Part shown: positions 18,103 through 26,909 of the stretch, in pieces | Numbering within the stretch: the stretch's first letter is position 1 | Layout of the letters: each line of letters starts with the position of its first letter | From: Desulfovibrio sp. JC022 | GTDB taxonomy: Bacteria; Desulfobacterota; Desulfovibrionia; Desulfovibrionales; Desulfovibrionaceae | Length of the DNA: 64,000 nt | Direction: 5' to 3' | Assembly (NCBI RefSeq): GCF_010470665.1 | Contig: NZ_VOPZ01000004.1 | Span: forward strand, 1-64,000 | Notes under the pieces: generated by a model | What the model was told of the DNA's origin: nothing | Seen by the model: the letters and a program-made list of their open reading frames with translations, nothing else | The model's database searches: none | Position numbers and translations under genes: made by a program

Positions 18103-19293
18103 ATGAAAACAGCTGAGATCATGATCTGCGGAGCTGGAATTGTAGGCCTTACTGTGGCGCGGGAACTTATTTCCAGAGGATACAAGGACATTCTGATTAT
18201 CGATAAGGAATCTGAAATAGCAAAGCATGCTTCAGGGCGTAACAGCGGAGTACTGCATGCCGGAATTTATTATGCTCCGGGCAGTTTGCGTGCAGTTTCC
18301 TGCCTTTCCGGTAATTTCAGAATGAAAGAATACTGCCGAGAAAAAGGATTACCCCTGCTGGAAACAGGCAAAGTAATTGTCGCCCGTAATGAATCCGAAC
18401 TTCCCACCCTGCATGAGCTGTACAGCCGGGCCACTGCTAACGGAGCCAAGGTCGATATAATTGATGAACAGCAGCTCTCCGAAATAGAACCCAATGCAAA
18501 AACAACCAAAGAAGCGTTGTTTTCTCACTACACCGCAGTAGTTGACCCGCGTGCAGTGATGAAATCATTGTATAATGATCTTGAATCCAGCGGTAAAGTC
18601 TCTTTCATGCTCGGTACCAAATTCATTACTGCAAAAAGCAACAATACTATCGTCACCGACAAAGGCGAAATAAGCTGCGGGCTGTTCATCAATGCCGCCG
18701 GGGCATACAGCGATCAGGTAGCCCGTCCTTTCGGATTCGGTGAGGGCTATCAGCTCATCCCTTTCAAGGGCATCTATAAAAAACTGAAAAAAGAAAAAGC
18801 GCACACCATCAAAGGCAGCATCTACCCTGTGCCCAATATCAAAAATCCCTTCCTCGGAATCCACTTCACCCGCGGAGCAGGCGGAGATGTATATCTCGGC
18901 CCCACCGCTATCCCCGCCTTTGGACGCGAAAACTACGGTATCCTGAGCGGTCTGGATAAAGAAGCATTCGACATAATGTTACGCGACGCTATACTCTTTT
19001 TTACTAATCCAAAATTCCGTTCCGTTGCATTTGAAGAGCCGCGTAAATACTTTTTCAAATGTTTCTTCAATGATGCAAAGGAACTGGTCAAAGAACTTTC
19101 CCCTGATGATATTGAAAACTCTCCCAAAGTGGGTATCCGCCCGCAATTAGTAGACCTGAAACGTAATGAACTTGTGATGGACTTTCTTGTGGAAAGTGAT
19201 AAAAAGAGTGTGCACGTACTCAACGCTATTTCACCTGCCTTCACCAGCTCCATGTACTTCGCTGAAATGATTGTGGAGAAATACATACACTAG
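18103..19293 (+). CDS. lhgO: L-2-hydroxyglutarate oxidase-like FAD enzyme
   Basis: The 396-residue protein is a DAO-type FAD-dependent oxidoreductase. The N-terminal dinucleotide fold has CGAGIVGLTVARELISRG, then KHASGRNSGVLHAGIYYAPGS, the family pattern of LhgO (YgaF), which oxidises L-2-hydroxyglutarate to 2-oxoglutarate and passes electrons to the membrane quinone pool. Later conserved parts are AAGAYSDQVA and the FLGIHFTRGAGGDVYLGPTA segment. Length and motifs match the family. It is 40 bases after the addB-like gene with AAGGA upstream of the ATG; it may have its own transcript. Confidence 0.87.
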   Translation: MKTAEIMICGAGIVGLTVARELISRGYKDILIIDKESEIAKHASGRNSGVLHAGIYYAPGSLRAVSCLSGNFRMKEYCREKGLPLLETGKVIVARNESELPTLHELYSRATANGAKVDIIDEQQLSEIEPNAKTTKEALFSHYTAVVDPRAVMKSLYNDLESSGKVSFMLGTKFITAKSNNTIVTDKGEISCGLFINAAGAYSDQVARPFGFGEGYQLIPFKGIYKKLKKEKAHTIKGSIYPVPNIKNPFLGIHFTRGAGGDVYLGPTAIPAFGRENYGILSGLDKEAFDIMLRDAILFFTNPKFRSVAFEEPRKYFFKCFFNDAKELVKELSPDDIENSPKVGIRPQLVDLKRNELVMDFLVESDKKSVHVLNAISPAFTSSMYFAEMIVEKYIH

Positions 19294-19543
19294 GAAATGT
19301 ATGTATTCTGCATTGCAAAACAAGCTTTTTTACAGAGCGTCACCAAGCTGTAACAGACAAAAAGAACTTGACTTTAAGCCTCATACAGGAAAAAACTTTT
19401 CTCGGACTTCAAAGTTGCCTCTAAACAATAAATACACCGCTGTATGTATCTTTCAGATACCTGCCACAAAGCGTTTTTGCTGACAGTATTGTTTATCAAC
19501 CAATGGCAACTCTTAAATATACAAGTCACAGGAGAACTTTAGT

Positions 19544-20623
19544 ATGAATCTTCCTCAGCTTAAAATTGGTGATCTCGTTGCCAAGGTCCCCGTCATTCAG
19601 GGCGGCATGGGTGTGGGTATTTCCCTCTCCGGCCTTGCTTCCGCAGTTGCCAAAGAAGGCGGCATCGGCGTTATCGCTGCTGCAATGATCGGCCTTACCA
19701 ACAAGAACGGCGGTAAGGATCACGCAAGAGCACACATCGACACTCTGGCCGAAGAAATCCGCAAGGCCAAAGAAATGACCTCCGGCATCCTCGGTGTAAA
19801 CATCATGGTTGCCCTGTCCAACTTCGCGGACATGGTCAGCACTTCCGTCAAAGAAGGCGCAGATGTAATCTTTTCCGGTGCCGGACTGCCTCTGGATCTG
19901 CCCAAGTACCTGCACGATGGCGCAAAGACCAAACTGGTTCCCATCGTATCTTCAGGCCGCGCAGCATCCATCATCTGCAAAAAATGGATCTCCAAGTTCG
20001 ATTACCTGCCTGATGCATTCGTAGTTGAAGGCCCCATGGCAGGCGGTCACCTCGGCTTCAAACGCGAGCAGCTCAACGATCCCAAATTCGCCCTCGAAAA
20101 CATCCTACCCGAAGTCATCAAAGCTGTTAGACCTTTCGAAGAAAAAGCAGGCAGAACCATTCCCGTTATCGCCGCCGGCGGTGTTTATTCCGGTGAAGAC
20201 ATTAACAAGTTCCTCCACATGGGAGCTGCCGGGGTCCAGATGGGAACCCGCTTTGTCGCCACTCACGAATGCGATGCTGATGAAGAATTCAAACAAGCTT
20301 ATGTAAACTCCACTAAAGAAGATATGGCCATCATCCAGAGTCCGGTCGGACTTCCCGGCAGGGCAGTAAAAAACGACTTCCTTGAAGCGGTTACCGATGG
20401 CAAAAAATCTCCCTTCAAATGCCCGTTCCATTGCATCAAGAGCTGCAAAGTAGAGGAAAGCCCCTACTGCATCGCAGCCGCCCTGATCAATGCCCAGCGC
20501 GGCAAGCTGAAAAACGGTTTTGCCTTTGCCGGCTCCAATGCTTGGAGAACCGAAAAGATCATCACCGTTAAGCAGCTAATCTCAGATCTTAAATCTGAAT
20601 TCGACCGCGCCGTCGCACGCTAA
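19544..20623 (+). CDS. Nitronate monooxygenase-family flavoprotein
   Basis: The 359-residue protein is an FMN-binding TIM barrel of the nitronate monooxygenase / 2-nitropropane dioxygenase family. The N-terminus PVIQGGMGVGISLSGLASAV and the middle AAGGVYSGEDINKFLHMGAAGVQMGTRF form the FMN phosphate site. GPMAGGHLGF carries the histidine used in nitronate oxidation. A cysteine-rich segment (KCPFHCIKSC, PYC) near residue 285 is found in many anaerobe homologues and its role is unknown. Related enzymes include the enoyl-ACP reductase FabK, so a fatty-acid role cannot be excluded. AGGAG precedes the ATG and a strong terminator follows. Confidence 0.85.
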   Translation: MNLPQLKIGDLVAKVPVIQGGMGVGISLSGLASAVAKEGGIGVIAAAMIGLTNKNGGKDHARAHIDTLAEEIRKAKEMTSGILGVNIMVALSNFADMVSTSVKEGADVIFSGAGLPLDLPKYLHDGAKTKLVPIVSSGRAASIICKKWISKFDYLPDAFVVEGPMAGGHLGFKREQLNDPKFALENILPEVIKAVRPFEEKAGRTIPVIAAGGVYSGEDINKFLHMGAAGVQMGTRFVATHECDADEEFKQAYVNSTKEDMAIIQSPVGLPGRAVKNDFLEAVTDGKKSPFKCPFHCIKSCKVEESPYCIAAALINAQRGKLKNGFAFAGSNAWRTEKIITVKQLISDLKSEFDRAVAR

Positions 20624-20644
20624 GCTGACTTCTCCATAGATAAT

Positions 20645-20684
20645 AAAAAAGGGCGTTCTACTAATTAGTAGAACGCCCTCTTTC
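20645..20684. terminator. Bidirectional terminator, 28-base perfect palindrome
   Basis: GGGCGTTCTACTAA and its exact complement occupy 20651-20678, with an A run on the left and CTTTC on the right. It separates the nitronate monooxygenase gene from the convergent operon. Confidence 0.85.
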
Positions 20685-20741
20685 ATTTAGTAAGGCTTCG
20701 CCACCACATTCAACCAACCGTCTGGCATTTTAAAATTCAAT

Positions 20742-21293
20742 CTACTTCTTTTCAGCCGCTTTCTTTTCTTCTTTCTTAGGCTCAGCTTTGGGAGCAGTCT
20801 CTTTCTTGGGTGCAGGCTTTTTTACTTCAGGCTTGGGAGCCACGGGCTTTGCAGCTTTCTTAGCCGCAGGTTTCTTGCGCTTGGAAATCAAAGACTCCAA
20901 TTTTTCAGCAGCAGCCTGAGTATCACCGGACTCGCCTAGATAATGCATTTCGCCCTGCGGGGAAATCCAGTGCCATCCTTCGGGCTTTTTAAGCACTCGG
21001 GCCCCCTTTGCATCAAGGTAATCCTTGAATGATGCCTTCTCGAGGCTTTCGTCAATCTGTACTGTAAGCTTGCGGTTCTCAGCCATAACCTGAGTGTGCC
21101 GGAAAATTTCAAAAGCACTGTGGACTAGATCAAAGGCCGGATCTTCAATCTCACATTTTTTGGAGGAAAGCTCTTTTTCAAGCTGGGCCAGATCCTTCTT
21201 CAGGCTGCGAATTTCAAAAAGCGCATCCTTGCGTGCATCCTCACTCTTGTCATTAATTGCATTAGTCACTGCCGCTGCGGTCTGCTTTTTCAT
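20742..21293 (-). CDS. Uncharacterised protein with Lys/Pro/Ala-rich tail
   Basis: The 183-residue product is not recognised as a named family. Residues about 20-50 are predicted coiled coil (IRSLKKDLAQLEKELSSKK), a compact middle domain includes GWHWISPQGEMHYLGESG, and the last 45 residues repeat Lys-Pro-Ala-Glu motifs reminiscent of histone H1-like tails. The tail is highly basic and could bind nucleic acid or acidic partners. It is encoded 58 bases after the xerC-type gene on the same strand, so it may be the last gene of that operon. Confidence 0.65.
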   Translation of the reverse strand: MKKQTAAAVTNAINDKSEDARKDALFEIRSLKKDLAQLEKELSSKKCEIEDPAFDLVHSAFEIFRHTQVMAENRKLTVQIDESLEKASFKDYLDAKGARVLKKPEGWHWISPQGEMHYLGESGDTQAAAEKLESLISKRKKPAAKKAAKPVAPKPEVKKPAPKKETAPKAEPKKEEKKAAEKK

Positions 21294-21351
21294 TGAATTT
21301 CCTCCAGAATTGCTAAGTTAAGTTTTGCTTAACACACTCATTTATAAAATT

Positions 21352-22311
21352 CTATTCCTTTTTCTCTCCATCTGAATCCGGAGACTGGTTGCCTGCCAAC
21401 GGATGAGCCTTGTCATAAACATTCATAATCTGTTGCAGATTCAAATGAGTGTATCGCTGGGTGGTACTGAGGTGCTCATGCCCCAGAAGTTCCTGCACAG
21501 AGCGCATATCAGCCCCTGATTGCAGCATATGCGAAGCGAAACTGTGCCTGAGCATGTGCGGATGCACGCCCTCATGCAACCCTGCTCCCTCGGCCATACG
21601 AGCAAGGATACGGTTAACCTGCCTGCGATTCAAACGACCGCCACGGTTCCCCACAAAAAGGGCCTGTTCTTCAAGGGACGGCCCAAGCTCGGCACGTACT
21701 GCCAGATAATCATTCACAGCCTTGCAGGCTGCATCACTAAGCGGAGAAAGGCGTTCCTTGTTCCCTTTACCGGAAACACGGGCTACCGCGCTTGAGGTAT
21801 CAACATCAAACAGGTCAAAGGCAATTGCCTCACTGACCCGCAAACCGGAACCGTAAAGCATTTCAGCCAGGGCAAGATCACGTTTATCCGCAGGTTCATC
21901 ACCGACATGTGCATCCATGAGGTTTACGGCCTGATCAACATTAAGCGAACGTGGATGACGGATTTCCTGCTTGGGATTTCTGATCCCGGTCATGGGGTCA
22001 TTTTTAATGAACCGATGCTTGGTCATATACTTGAAAAATGAACGCAAAGAAGAAAGCTTGCGCGACATGGTCGACTTGGCAAGCCGTTGCCCATGAAGTT
22101 TGGCTAGAAAACCGCGCACATGGTCCGGGATTACCTTTTCAGGCTTGGCAAGAGAACTTTTGCGAGTCTCCAAGAATTCCTCAAACTGGGTAAGGTCCTT
22201 TGCATAGGAGCGCAAAGTTGCAGCGGATGCACGCTTCTCCACATCCAGATAGGTCATGAAGACTTGGACAGGCTCGGGAAGGTCTTTATTTGTTCCTGCG
22301 GTCGAGGACAT
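21352..22311 (-). CDS. xerC: XerC-type tyrosine recombinase
   Basis: The 319-residue protein has the SAM-like core-binding N-domain (LPEPVQVFMTYLDVEKRAS) and the catalytic domain with the full tyrosine recombinase set: arginine in YGSGLRVSEA, His252-x-x-Arg255 in HPHMLRHSFASH, His278 in LLGHEHLS and nucleophile Tyr287 in QRYTHL. Length and motifs match chromosome-dimer resolvases XerC/XerD rather than phage integrases. Its partner is not in the window. The start lies 26 bases inside the upstream GGDEF gene, indicating coupling. Location in a dprA operon fits a housekeeping role. Confidence 0.88.
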   Translation of the reverse strand: MSSTAGTNKDLPEPVQVFMTYLDVEKRASAATLRSYAKDLTQFEEFLETRKSSLAKPEKVIPDHVRGFLAKLHGQRLAKSTMSRKLSSLRSFFKYMTKHRFIKNDPMTGIRNPKQEIRHPRSLNVDQAVNLMDAHVGDEPADKRDLALAEMLYGSGLRVSEAIAFDLFDVDTSSAVARVSGKGNKERLSPLSDAACKAVNDYLAVRAELGPSLEEQALFVGNRGGRLNRRQVNRILARMAEGAGLHEGVHPHMLRHSFASHMLQSGADMRSVQELLGHEHLSTTQRYTHLNLQQIMNVYDKAHPLAGNQSPDSDGEKKE

Positions 22312-23251
22312 AATTGCTCTTGGGATTTTCTTTTGCTTTCTTCTTCAGGCTCATGGCAATGGCCGAAGCTTCACCAAAATGCTTCATCCTGCCGTCGATA
22401 TTAAAGACAACGGCAATGGAAATAGCCATCAACGGAAAAGTCTGGGTATTGCCCTGCCGGTCTTTGGAAACAATGGATTTGCGCTGGCGGTCTTCCATGT
22501 CATAAAAATTAGGCACAATGCCGTCAAAAGAAAAGATAATCCGCTGGCAGACTTCTTCAATGATATCCGGTGAGGTAATTACCACAAAATCATCGCCGCC
22601 CACGTGACCCACAAAAGTCTGCTCTCCGGCAAAACTTTTCACCGTATTGACGATAATGCGGGCACTCATCATCAGCACCTCGTCACCACGCGAAAAGCCG
22701 TACTTGTCGTTAAAGGACTTGAAATAATCAAGATCGCAATACGCAAGAGCGAAATCCTGCTCGCGATCAATGAGAGTTTGAATTCTCTGGATGATGGAAG
22801 TGTTGCCCGGAAGCTTTGAAAGGGGGTTGGCATCAAGTGCCCGCAAGGCACGGCATAGAGTGAGGTTTACCCTTTCACGTACAACGGGCAGAAAAAAAGG
22901 ACGGACCAGAAAATCGTCAACCTCAACTTCGTTCCAGTCCCATGGATGCTGAAGATCTGTATCATCAAGGCAGATAATAACCGGAAGCTGGCGGTAAACA
23001 TTTTCGCTCTTTACCAGCCGGGCCAGTTCCTGCGCCGGAACATCCTCCACCCGGCTGTCAACAATGAGCAGATCCGGCGGTTCATTAAAAAGATCTTCCA
23101 CTGCCCCGCGTGCTTCTGTATAGCAGGTGAAATCCAGCACATCCTGCGGCCAGATTTCAAACAAAAGGTCCCGCAAGGAGTTATCAGGGGAAACCAGAAT
23201 AGCTTTATGTTTTACCAGCCCCAACAGGCCGTGATCCTTATTCTTGTCCAT
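22286..23251 (-). CDS. Pseudo-receiver plus GGDEF domain protein
   Basis: The 321-residue protein has an N-terminal receiver-like domain (about 10-130) in which the usual acidic pair is reduced to SPD and the conserved lysine is replaced (FLVRPF), though LLIVDSR keeps one aspartate; phosphorylation is doubtful. The C-terminal GGDEF domain (about 140-315) has GGDDF, so synthesis of cyclic di-GMP is possible. The inhibitory RxxD site normally upstream is replaced by GEQT, so product inhibition is unlikely. It is the first protein of a translationally coupled pair with the recombinase and follows an HDOD gene 87 bases upstream. Confidence 0.85.
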   Translation of the reverse strand: MDKNKDHGLLGLVKHKAILVSPDNSLRDLLFEIWPQDVLDFTCYTEARGAVEDLFNEPPDLLIVDSRVEDVPAQELARLVKSENVYRQLPVIICLDDTDLQHPWDWNEVEVDDFLVRPFFLPVVRERVNLTLCRALRALDANPLSKLPGNTSIIQRIQTLIDREQDFALAYCDLDYFKSFNDKYGFSRGDEVLMMSARIIVNTVKSFAGEQTFVGHVGGDDFVVITSPDIIEEVCQRIIFSFDGIVPNFYDMEDRQRKSIVSKDRQGNTQTFPLMAISIAVVFNIDGRMKHFGEASAIAMSLKKKAKENPKSNYVLDRRNK

Positions 23252-23338
23252 AGCCTACGCATTAACATCAACTATTATATAACGTCAAAGCTCAAGCGGA
23301 CCACGATTCATAAAAATTTAAAAAAATAACAGGTAGAA

Positions 23339-24178
23339 CTAGAAAGTGAGGTCTGAAATTTCCATAAACTTATCGGAGACCTCATCCATGACCGGCTCAA
23401 GATCTTTCATTTTCAACTTCAGAATCTTCATGGCTGCGGGCTTAAAGTAAGCAATCTGGTCATCCCCGCCGTTTCCGTATTCAAAAAGGCGGACCATAAA
23501 ATCCCCCACATGGACCACTGCGGCGGTCTGCTGATAAAACTGGGCCCGGTCCGGGTGATGGTGAAAAGTCATGGCTTCGCGCACATTGGGCGGAAGATGC
23601 CAATGACGGGCCAGCCAAGCATTGATGCGATCATGACCAAAGCCAAGAATATGCCTTTCAGCTTCGTAATAACTTAAATCCTTTTCCTTCACAGTCATAC
23701 GCACGGCTTCATTGAGCTCCGGCAGCTGCACTGCGGTAACAACCTTTCCAAGATCATGAAGAAGTCCGGCAACGGTGAATTCTTCTGGATCTTCAAATCC
23801 TGCGGCCTTGGCAATGGCACCACTGGCCATGGCGCAACCGAGGCTGTGCTCCCAGAGCCCTGACATGGCCTGCTGGATCATATCAAAAACAGATGTAGAA
23901 ATAATAATACCCCGGATAACGTTCAGGCCAAGCAGAACAAGGGCATGCTGGATGGTGGTGATTCTGCCCGGAAAACCGTAAATGGGCGAGTTTACCATCT
24001 TAAGGACCTTGGCGGAAAGCACCTGGTCCTGAGAAATAACTTTGGCTACCTGTTCGGTTGAGGAGTTGGGATCATCAACAAGCTTGGTAACTTCATCAAG
24101 GACGGAAGGCAGGGTAGGCAGGTCTGAGGTAGAAAGAATCTGCCCTTTGACGCTGGTTTTAAGGTCTTGATCAGCCAT
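23339..24178 (-). CDS. HDOD-domain signalling protein
   Basis: The 279-residue protein is a single HDOD domain, a relative of HD-GYP phosphodiesterases. It retains GLLHDLGKVV with the HD pair, a GHDRINAWLARHWHLP segment and FHHHP, though most HDOD proteins have no known enzymatic activity and act as output or scaffold modules in c-di-GMP and chemotaxis networks. It is immediately adjacent to the upstream small acidic-tail gene (stop and start touch), suggesting that the two proteins are made together. Confidence 0.87.
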   Translation of the reverse strand: MADQDLKTSVKGQILSTSDLPTLPSVLDEVTKLVDDPNSSTEQVAKVISQDQVLSAKVLKMVNSPIYGFPGRITTIQHALVLLGLNVIRGIIISTSVFDMIQQAMSGLWEHSLGCAMASGAIAKAAGFEDPEEFTVAGLLHDLGKVVTAVQLPELNEAVRMTVKEKDLSYYEAERHILGFGHDRINAWLARHWHLPPNVREAMTFHHHPDRAQFYQQTAAVVHVGDFMVRLFEYGNGGDDQIAYFKPAAMKILKLKMKDLEPVMDEVSDKFMEISDLTF

Positions 24179-24589
24179 TTATCCTTCCTCCTCGTTTTCA
24201 GCAGCCTCTGCTGCGGCGGCTGCTTCTGCTGCGGCCTGCTCTTCAGCCAGTCTCTCAGCTTCCTCCTCAGCCTTCTGAGCTGCTGCTTTCAAATCGAAAT
24301 ATTCCTTAAAAAATCCCTTAACCCGGAACATCCACTTATCCTTGGCGTAACGGCGAAAGAGATGGTCCAGTCGTTCCGATTTCTTGGACCATGAGGAGTT
24401 GTCATTATCCCCCAGGTCAACGGGATTGCCCTTTACAACAATACGCTCAACGTCCATGGACTCCAGCTTCTGGATAATCCCCTCAGTCAGTTCCAGCCCT
24501 TCAGCAAGGACAACCATACCGTTATCGCGGGTAACAGGCTTGGCAAGCTTCATCCCCGGAGCCGCAAGTTTAACCGGAATTTTCTGCAT
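24179..24589 (-). CDS. Small protein with Glu/Ala-rich C-terminal helix
   Basis: The 136-residue protein begins with a short beta domain (IPVKLAAPGMKLAKPVTRDNGM) of the kind found at the N-terminus of some HD-GYP and HDOD proteins (DUF3391-like). It ends in a long charged Glu/Ala helix from about residue 100. Because the adjoining gene encodes an HDOD protein lacking this N-domain, the two may be separated parts of one system. Function unknown. Confidence 0.7.
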   Translation of the reverse strand: MQKIPVKLAAPGMKLAKPVTRDNGMVVLAEGLELTEGIIQKLESMDVERIVVKGNPVDLGDNDNSSWSKKSERLDHLFRRYAKDKWMFRVKGFFKEYFDLKAAAQKAEEEAERLAEEQAAAEAAAAAEAAENEEEG

Positions 24590-24634
24590 CAGTCGGAATT
24601 CTCCTCATAAAAAATCATAAATCCCCGCCTCATA

Positions 24635-25843
24635 TCAACAACGCTTTAGATCATAATACATGCCGGGAAAGCGCACAACCATTCCCTTTACTTCCATGCC
24701 GAGAATAACCGCCCCGGCTATGGAAACATCAATCCCCGCAGCACGGGCTATTTCATCAATATGCATCCTACCACCACTCTCAAGAGATTTTGCGACATCT
24801 GATTCAGGAGGCTCCAATGCATCAATATCAAATGTAAGAACAGCTGACTCCACTTCCTGCTGAACAGGAACCTGTGCAATGGGCTTGCTTTTGAGCACTT
24901 TTTTTTCTGCCGGAAACCTGCGCTCAATTTCAACTGTTTTTCCCTGAGTAGACAGATCAAGCGCATGCCCGATATTCATTATTACATCATCGGCGGTCTC
25001 CACAAGGGCTGCGCCTTCCTTAATCAATTTAAGGCATCCGGCAAAGCTGCTATTGCCGATGGGACCGGGCATAGCCATAACTTCCCTGCCCTGCTCCCCG
25101 GCTAACCGGGCAGTAACCAGACTGCCGCTGGCTATTTCAGCCTCAACCACCAGAACTCCGGTACTCAACCCGCTGATCAAACGGTTGCGAAATGGAAAAT
25201 TACGGGCAAACGGCTTTGTTCCCGGTGGAAACTCAGAAATAATCAACCCGGACTCAATAACGCTTTTTCTCAGCCACGCACTATCCGGGGGATATGATTC
25301 AACATCCAAACCAGCACCCAGCACCGCTATTGTCGACCCGATTCCCTGCAAAGCCGCTTCATGGGCACAGGAATCTATACCCTTTGCAAAGCCGGAAACA
25401 ATTGTAATCCCGCTCTTCGAAAGATCAGCAGCAATCCTTGCGGCATACTCCTGACCTAAAGCTCCGCTTTTACGCGAACCGACAACACCCACAGCCGGAT
25501 TACCCAAAAGTTCCGGGTCACCGAAATAATACAGGCAGGTGGGAGGATCGGGGAGTTCTTTGAGCAGGCGGGGAAATAAAGGGTGGGTCCAGGGCAGAAT
25601 TCCGAAACCGAGCCGGATCGCTTCACGGTATTCCTGCTCGGCTTTAGTGCGCCAGAGTTCCTTGATTGCCGCTGTAGCACTTTTTTCCGAGGCCAGCGAA
25701 AGAGAGTGCCAGTTGGCTGCGTCTTTCAACCCTTCATAGGCAGTGCTGTAGTGGCGTAGAATGGGAGACCACGATTTAGGCCCAAGGCCCGGCGTATAGC
25801 GCAGGGCCAGACATGCAAAATATTCTTCCTGAAGGGAACTCAC
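24635..25843 (-). CDS. dprA: DNA processing protein DprA
   Basis: DprA loads RecA onto incoming single-stranded DNA. The 402-residue protein has an N-terminal helical region, the Rossmann-like core with VGSRKSGALGQEYAARIAADL, GITIVSGFAKGIDSCAHEAAL and VLGAGLDVESYPP, and a C-terminal winged-helix DML1-like domain after a linker at about 320-340 (SGGRMHIDEIARAAGIDVS). The start is GTG. It is the second gene of the operon, 21 bases after the TPR lipoprotein gene. DprA also occurs in species not known to be competent, so competence is not proved. Confidence 0.93.
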   Translation of the reverse strand: MSSLQEEYFACLALRYTPGLGPKSWSPILRHYSTAYEGLKDAANWHSLSLASEKSATAAIKELWRTKAEQEYREAIRLGFGILPWTHPLFPRLLKELPDPPTCLYYFGDPELLGNPAVGVVGSRKSGALGQEYAARIAADLSKSGITIVSGFAKGIDSCAHEAALQGIGSTIAVLGAGLDVESYPPDSAWLRKSVIESGLIISEFPPGTKPFARNFPFRNRLISGLSTGVLVVEAEIASGSLVTARLAGEQGREVMAMPGPIGNSSFAGCLKLIKEGAALVETADDVIMNIGHALDLSTQGKTVEIERRFPAEKKVLKSKPIAQVPVQQEVESAVLTFDIDALEPPESDVAKSLESGGRMHIDEIARAAGIDVSIAGAVILGMEVKGMVVRFPGMYYDLKRC

Positions 25844-25864
25844 CGGTTGCCGCCGCTGAAGGGA

Positions 25865-26701
25865 CTAACCTTCGATTGCACGCAACCGTTCCCTACCGAT
25901 CTTAGCAGGATCAGACTTGGGATAATCCTCAATCAAAGTGCGTAAATAAAATACGGCGTTTTCGCGGTCACCAAGCTTATCGTAAGCCAGACCGATCTTG
26001 AGCATGGCAGCGGGAATTTTCCCGGCCTTGGGAAAACGTCTGCTCACTTCCTTGAACTTAAGAATAGACTGAGCAAAACTCTTTTCAGAATAGTAAGTTT
26101 CACCGATCCAGTACAAAGAATTGGGAGCAAGTTTGGATGAAGGATTCTGGGCCAGATACTGTTCCAGCAGGCCACGCGCTTCCAGCGGTTTATCATTCAT
26201 TACCAGCCGCACACCTTCCTGATAGAGCTTATCCCCGCTCAGGGATGAGACAGGTGCGGCAGGCCGGGCAGCGACTTCTGCCGGGGCTACGTTTTCACCG
26301 GGAACAACCATCCACGGTTTTTCCTCACTACTGGCATTTCCGCCCATGACAACTTCTTCAGCCACTACGGTTTCTTCAGCAGGGATTTCCTGCTCCACCT
26401 TCATGGCCATCATCTTCTGCTGATTTTCCTTGAGTTCAACAAGGGTGCTGTCCAGCTCGGTCATCCGCTCTTGAAGCTTTTCAATCTGGGCAGTTGTATC
26501 TTTATGATTACTTTCAATCAGGTCATTCTGCTGGCGCAATCCTTCCTTGAAATTAAGAAAATTTTCCTCAAGGCTTTTTAAACGCCATTCTTCACTGCCG
26601 CCCCATGCGGGCTTTGCAGGCTCTTCAGGCTGCTTTGTGGCAAAACATCCGCAAACGGTAAAAGCCAGAATAGTAATAAGTAGGATTCGTAAGTACTGCA
26701 T
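25865..26701 (-). CDS. TPR lipoprotein, Tol/Pal-associated YbgF/CpoB-like
   Basis: The open frame extends upstream, but ATG at 26701 has GGAG nine bases before it and yields a proper lipoprotein signal (MQYLRILLITILAFTVCGC, Cys19), so it is the likely start, giving 278 residues. A coiled-coil stretch follows (LKSLEENFLNFKEGLRQQND...), then a Pro/Glu-rich linker and three TPR units near the C-terminus (LYQEGVRLVMNDKPLEARGL, LYWIGETYYSEKSFAQSI, MLKIGLAYDKLGDRENAV). This is the plan of CpoB/YbgF, which links the Tol system to peptidoglycan synthesis; no tol or pal genes are adjacent, so the role is inferred. Confidence 0.8.
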   Translation of the reverse strand: MQYLRILLITILAFTVCGCFATKQPEEPAKPAWGGSEEWRLKSLEENFLNFKEGLRQQNDLIESNHKDTTAQIEKLQERMTELDSTLVELKENQQKMMAMKVEQEIPAEETVVAEEVVMGGNASSEEKPWMVVPGENVAPAEVAARPAAPVSSLSGDKLYQEGVRLVMNDKPLEARGLLEQYLAQNPSSKLAPNSLYWIGETYYSEKSFAQSILKFKEVSRRFPKAGKIPAAMLKIGLAYDKLGDRENAVFYLRTLIEDYPKSDPAKIGRERLRAIEG

Positions 26702-26909
26702 CAAATATTCTCCGGAAGACATGTTGAATCTAACTGGTGAATTTGGTTCAAGTTTCAACAAAATTAAAGTAGGCCACTTAATTAGATTTGGCAAGCATAT
26801 CTAAGCTTTTACACAATGAACAACCCCCTGCCCTTGCGTCCTGTGCAAATTTAGGGCAAAAAGTGCACACAAAAGAAGTCTTTAAAACCCTTATTTTAGG
26901 AAAGCAAAT

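Noticed and set aside
21352-22311. The tyrosine recombinase as a mobile-element integrase
   Set aside because: Its length, motifs and operon with dprA match XerC/XerD housekeeping recombinases; there are no element ends or phage genes near it.
26702-26794. An N-terminal extension of the CpoB-like lipoprotein
   Set aside because: It would bury the lipoprotein signal 31 residues inside the protein; the internal ATG at 26701 has a good ribosome-binding site.
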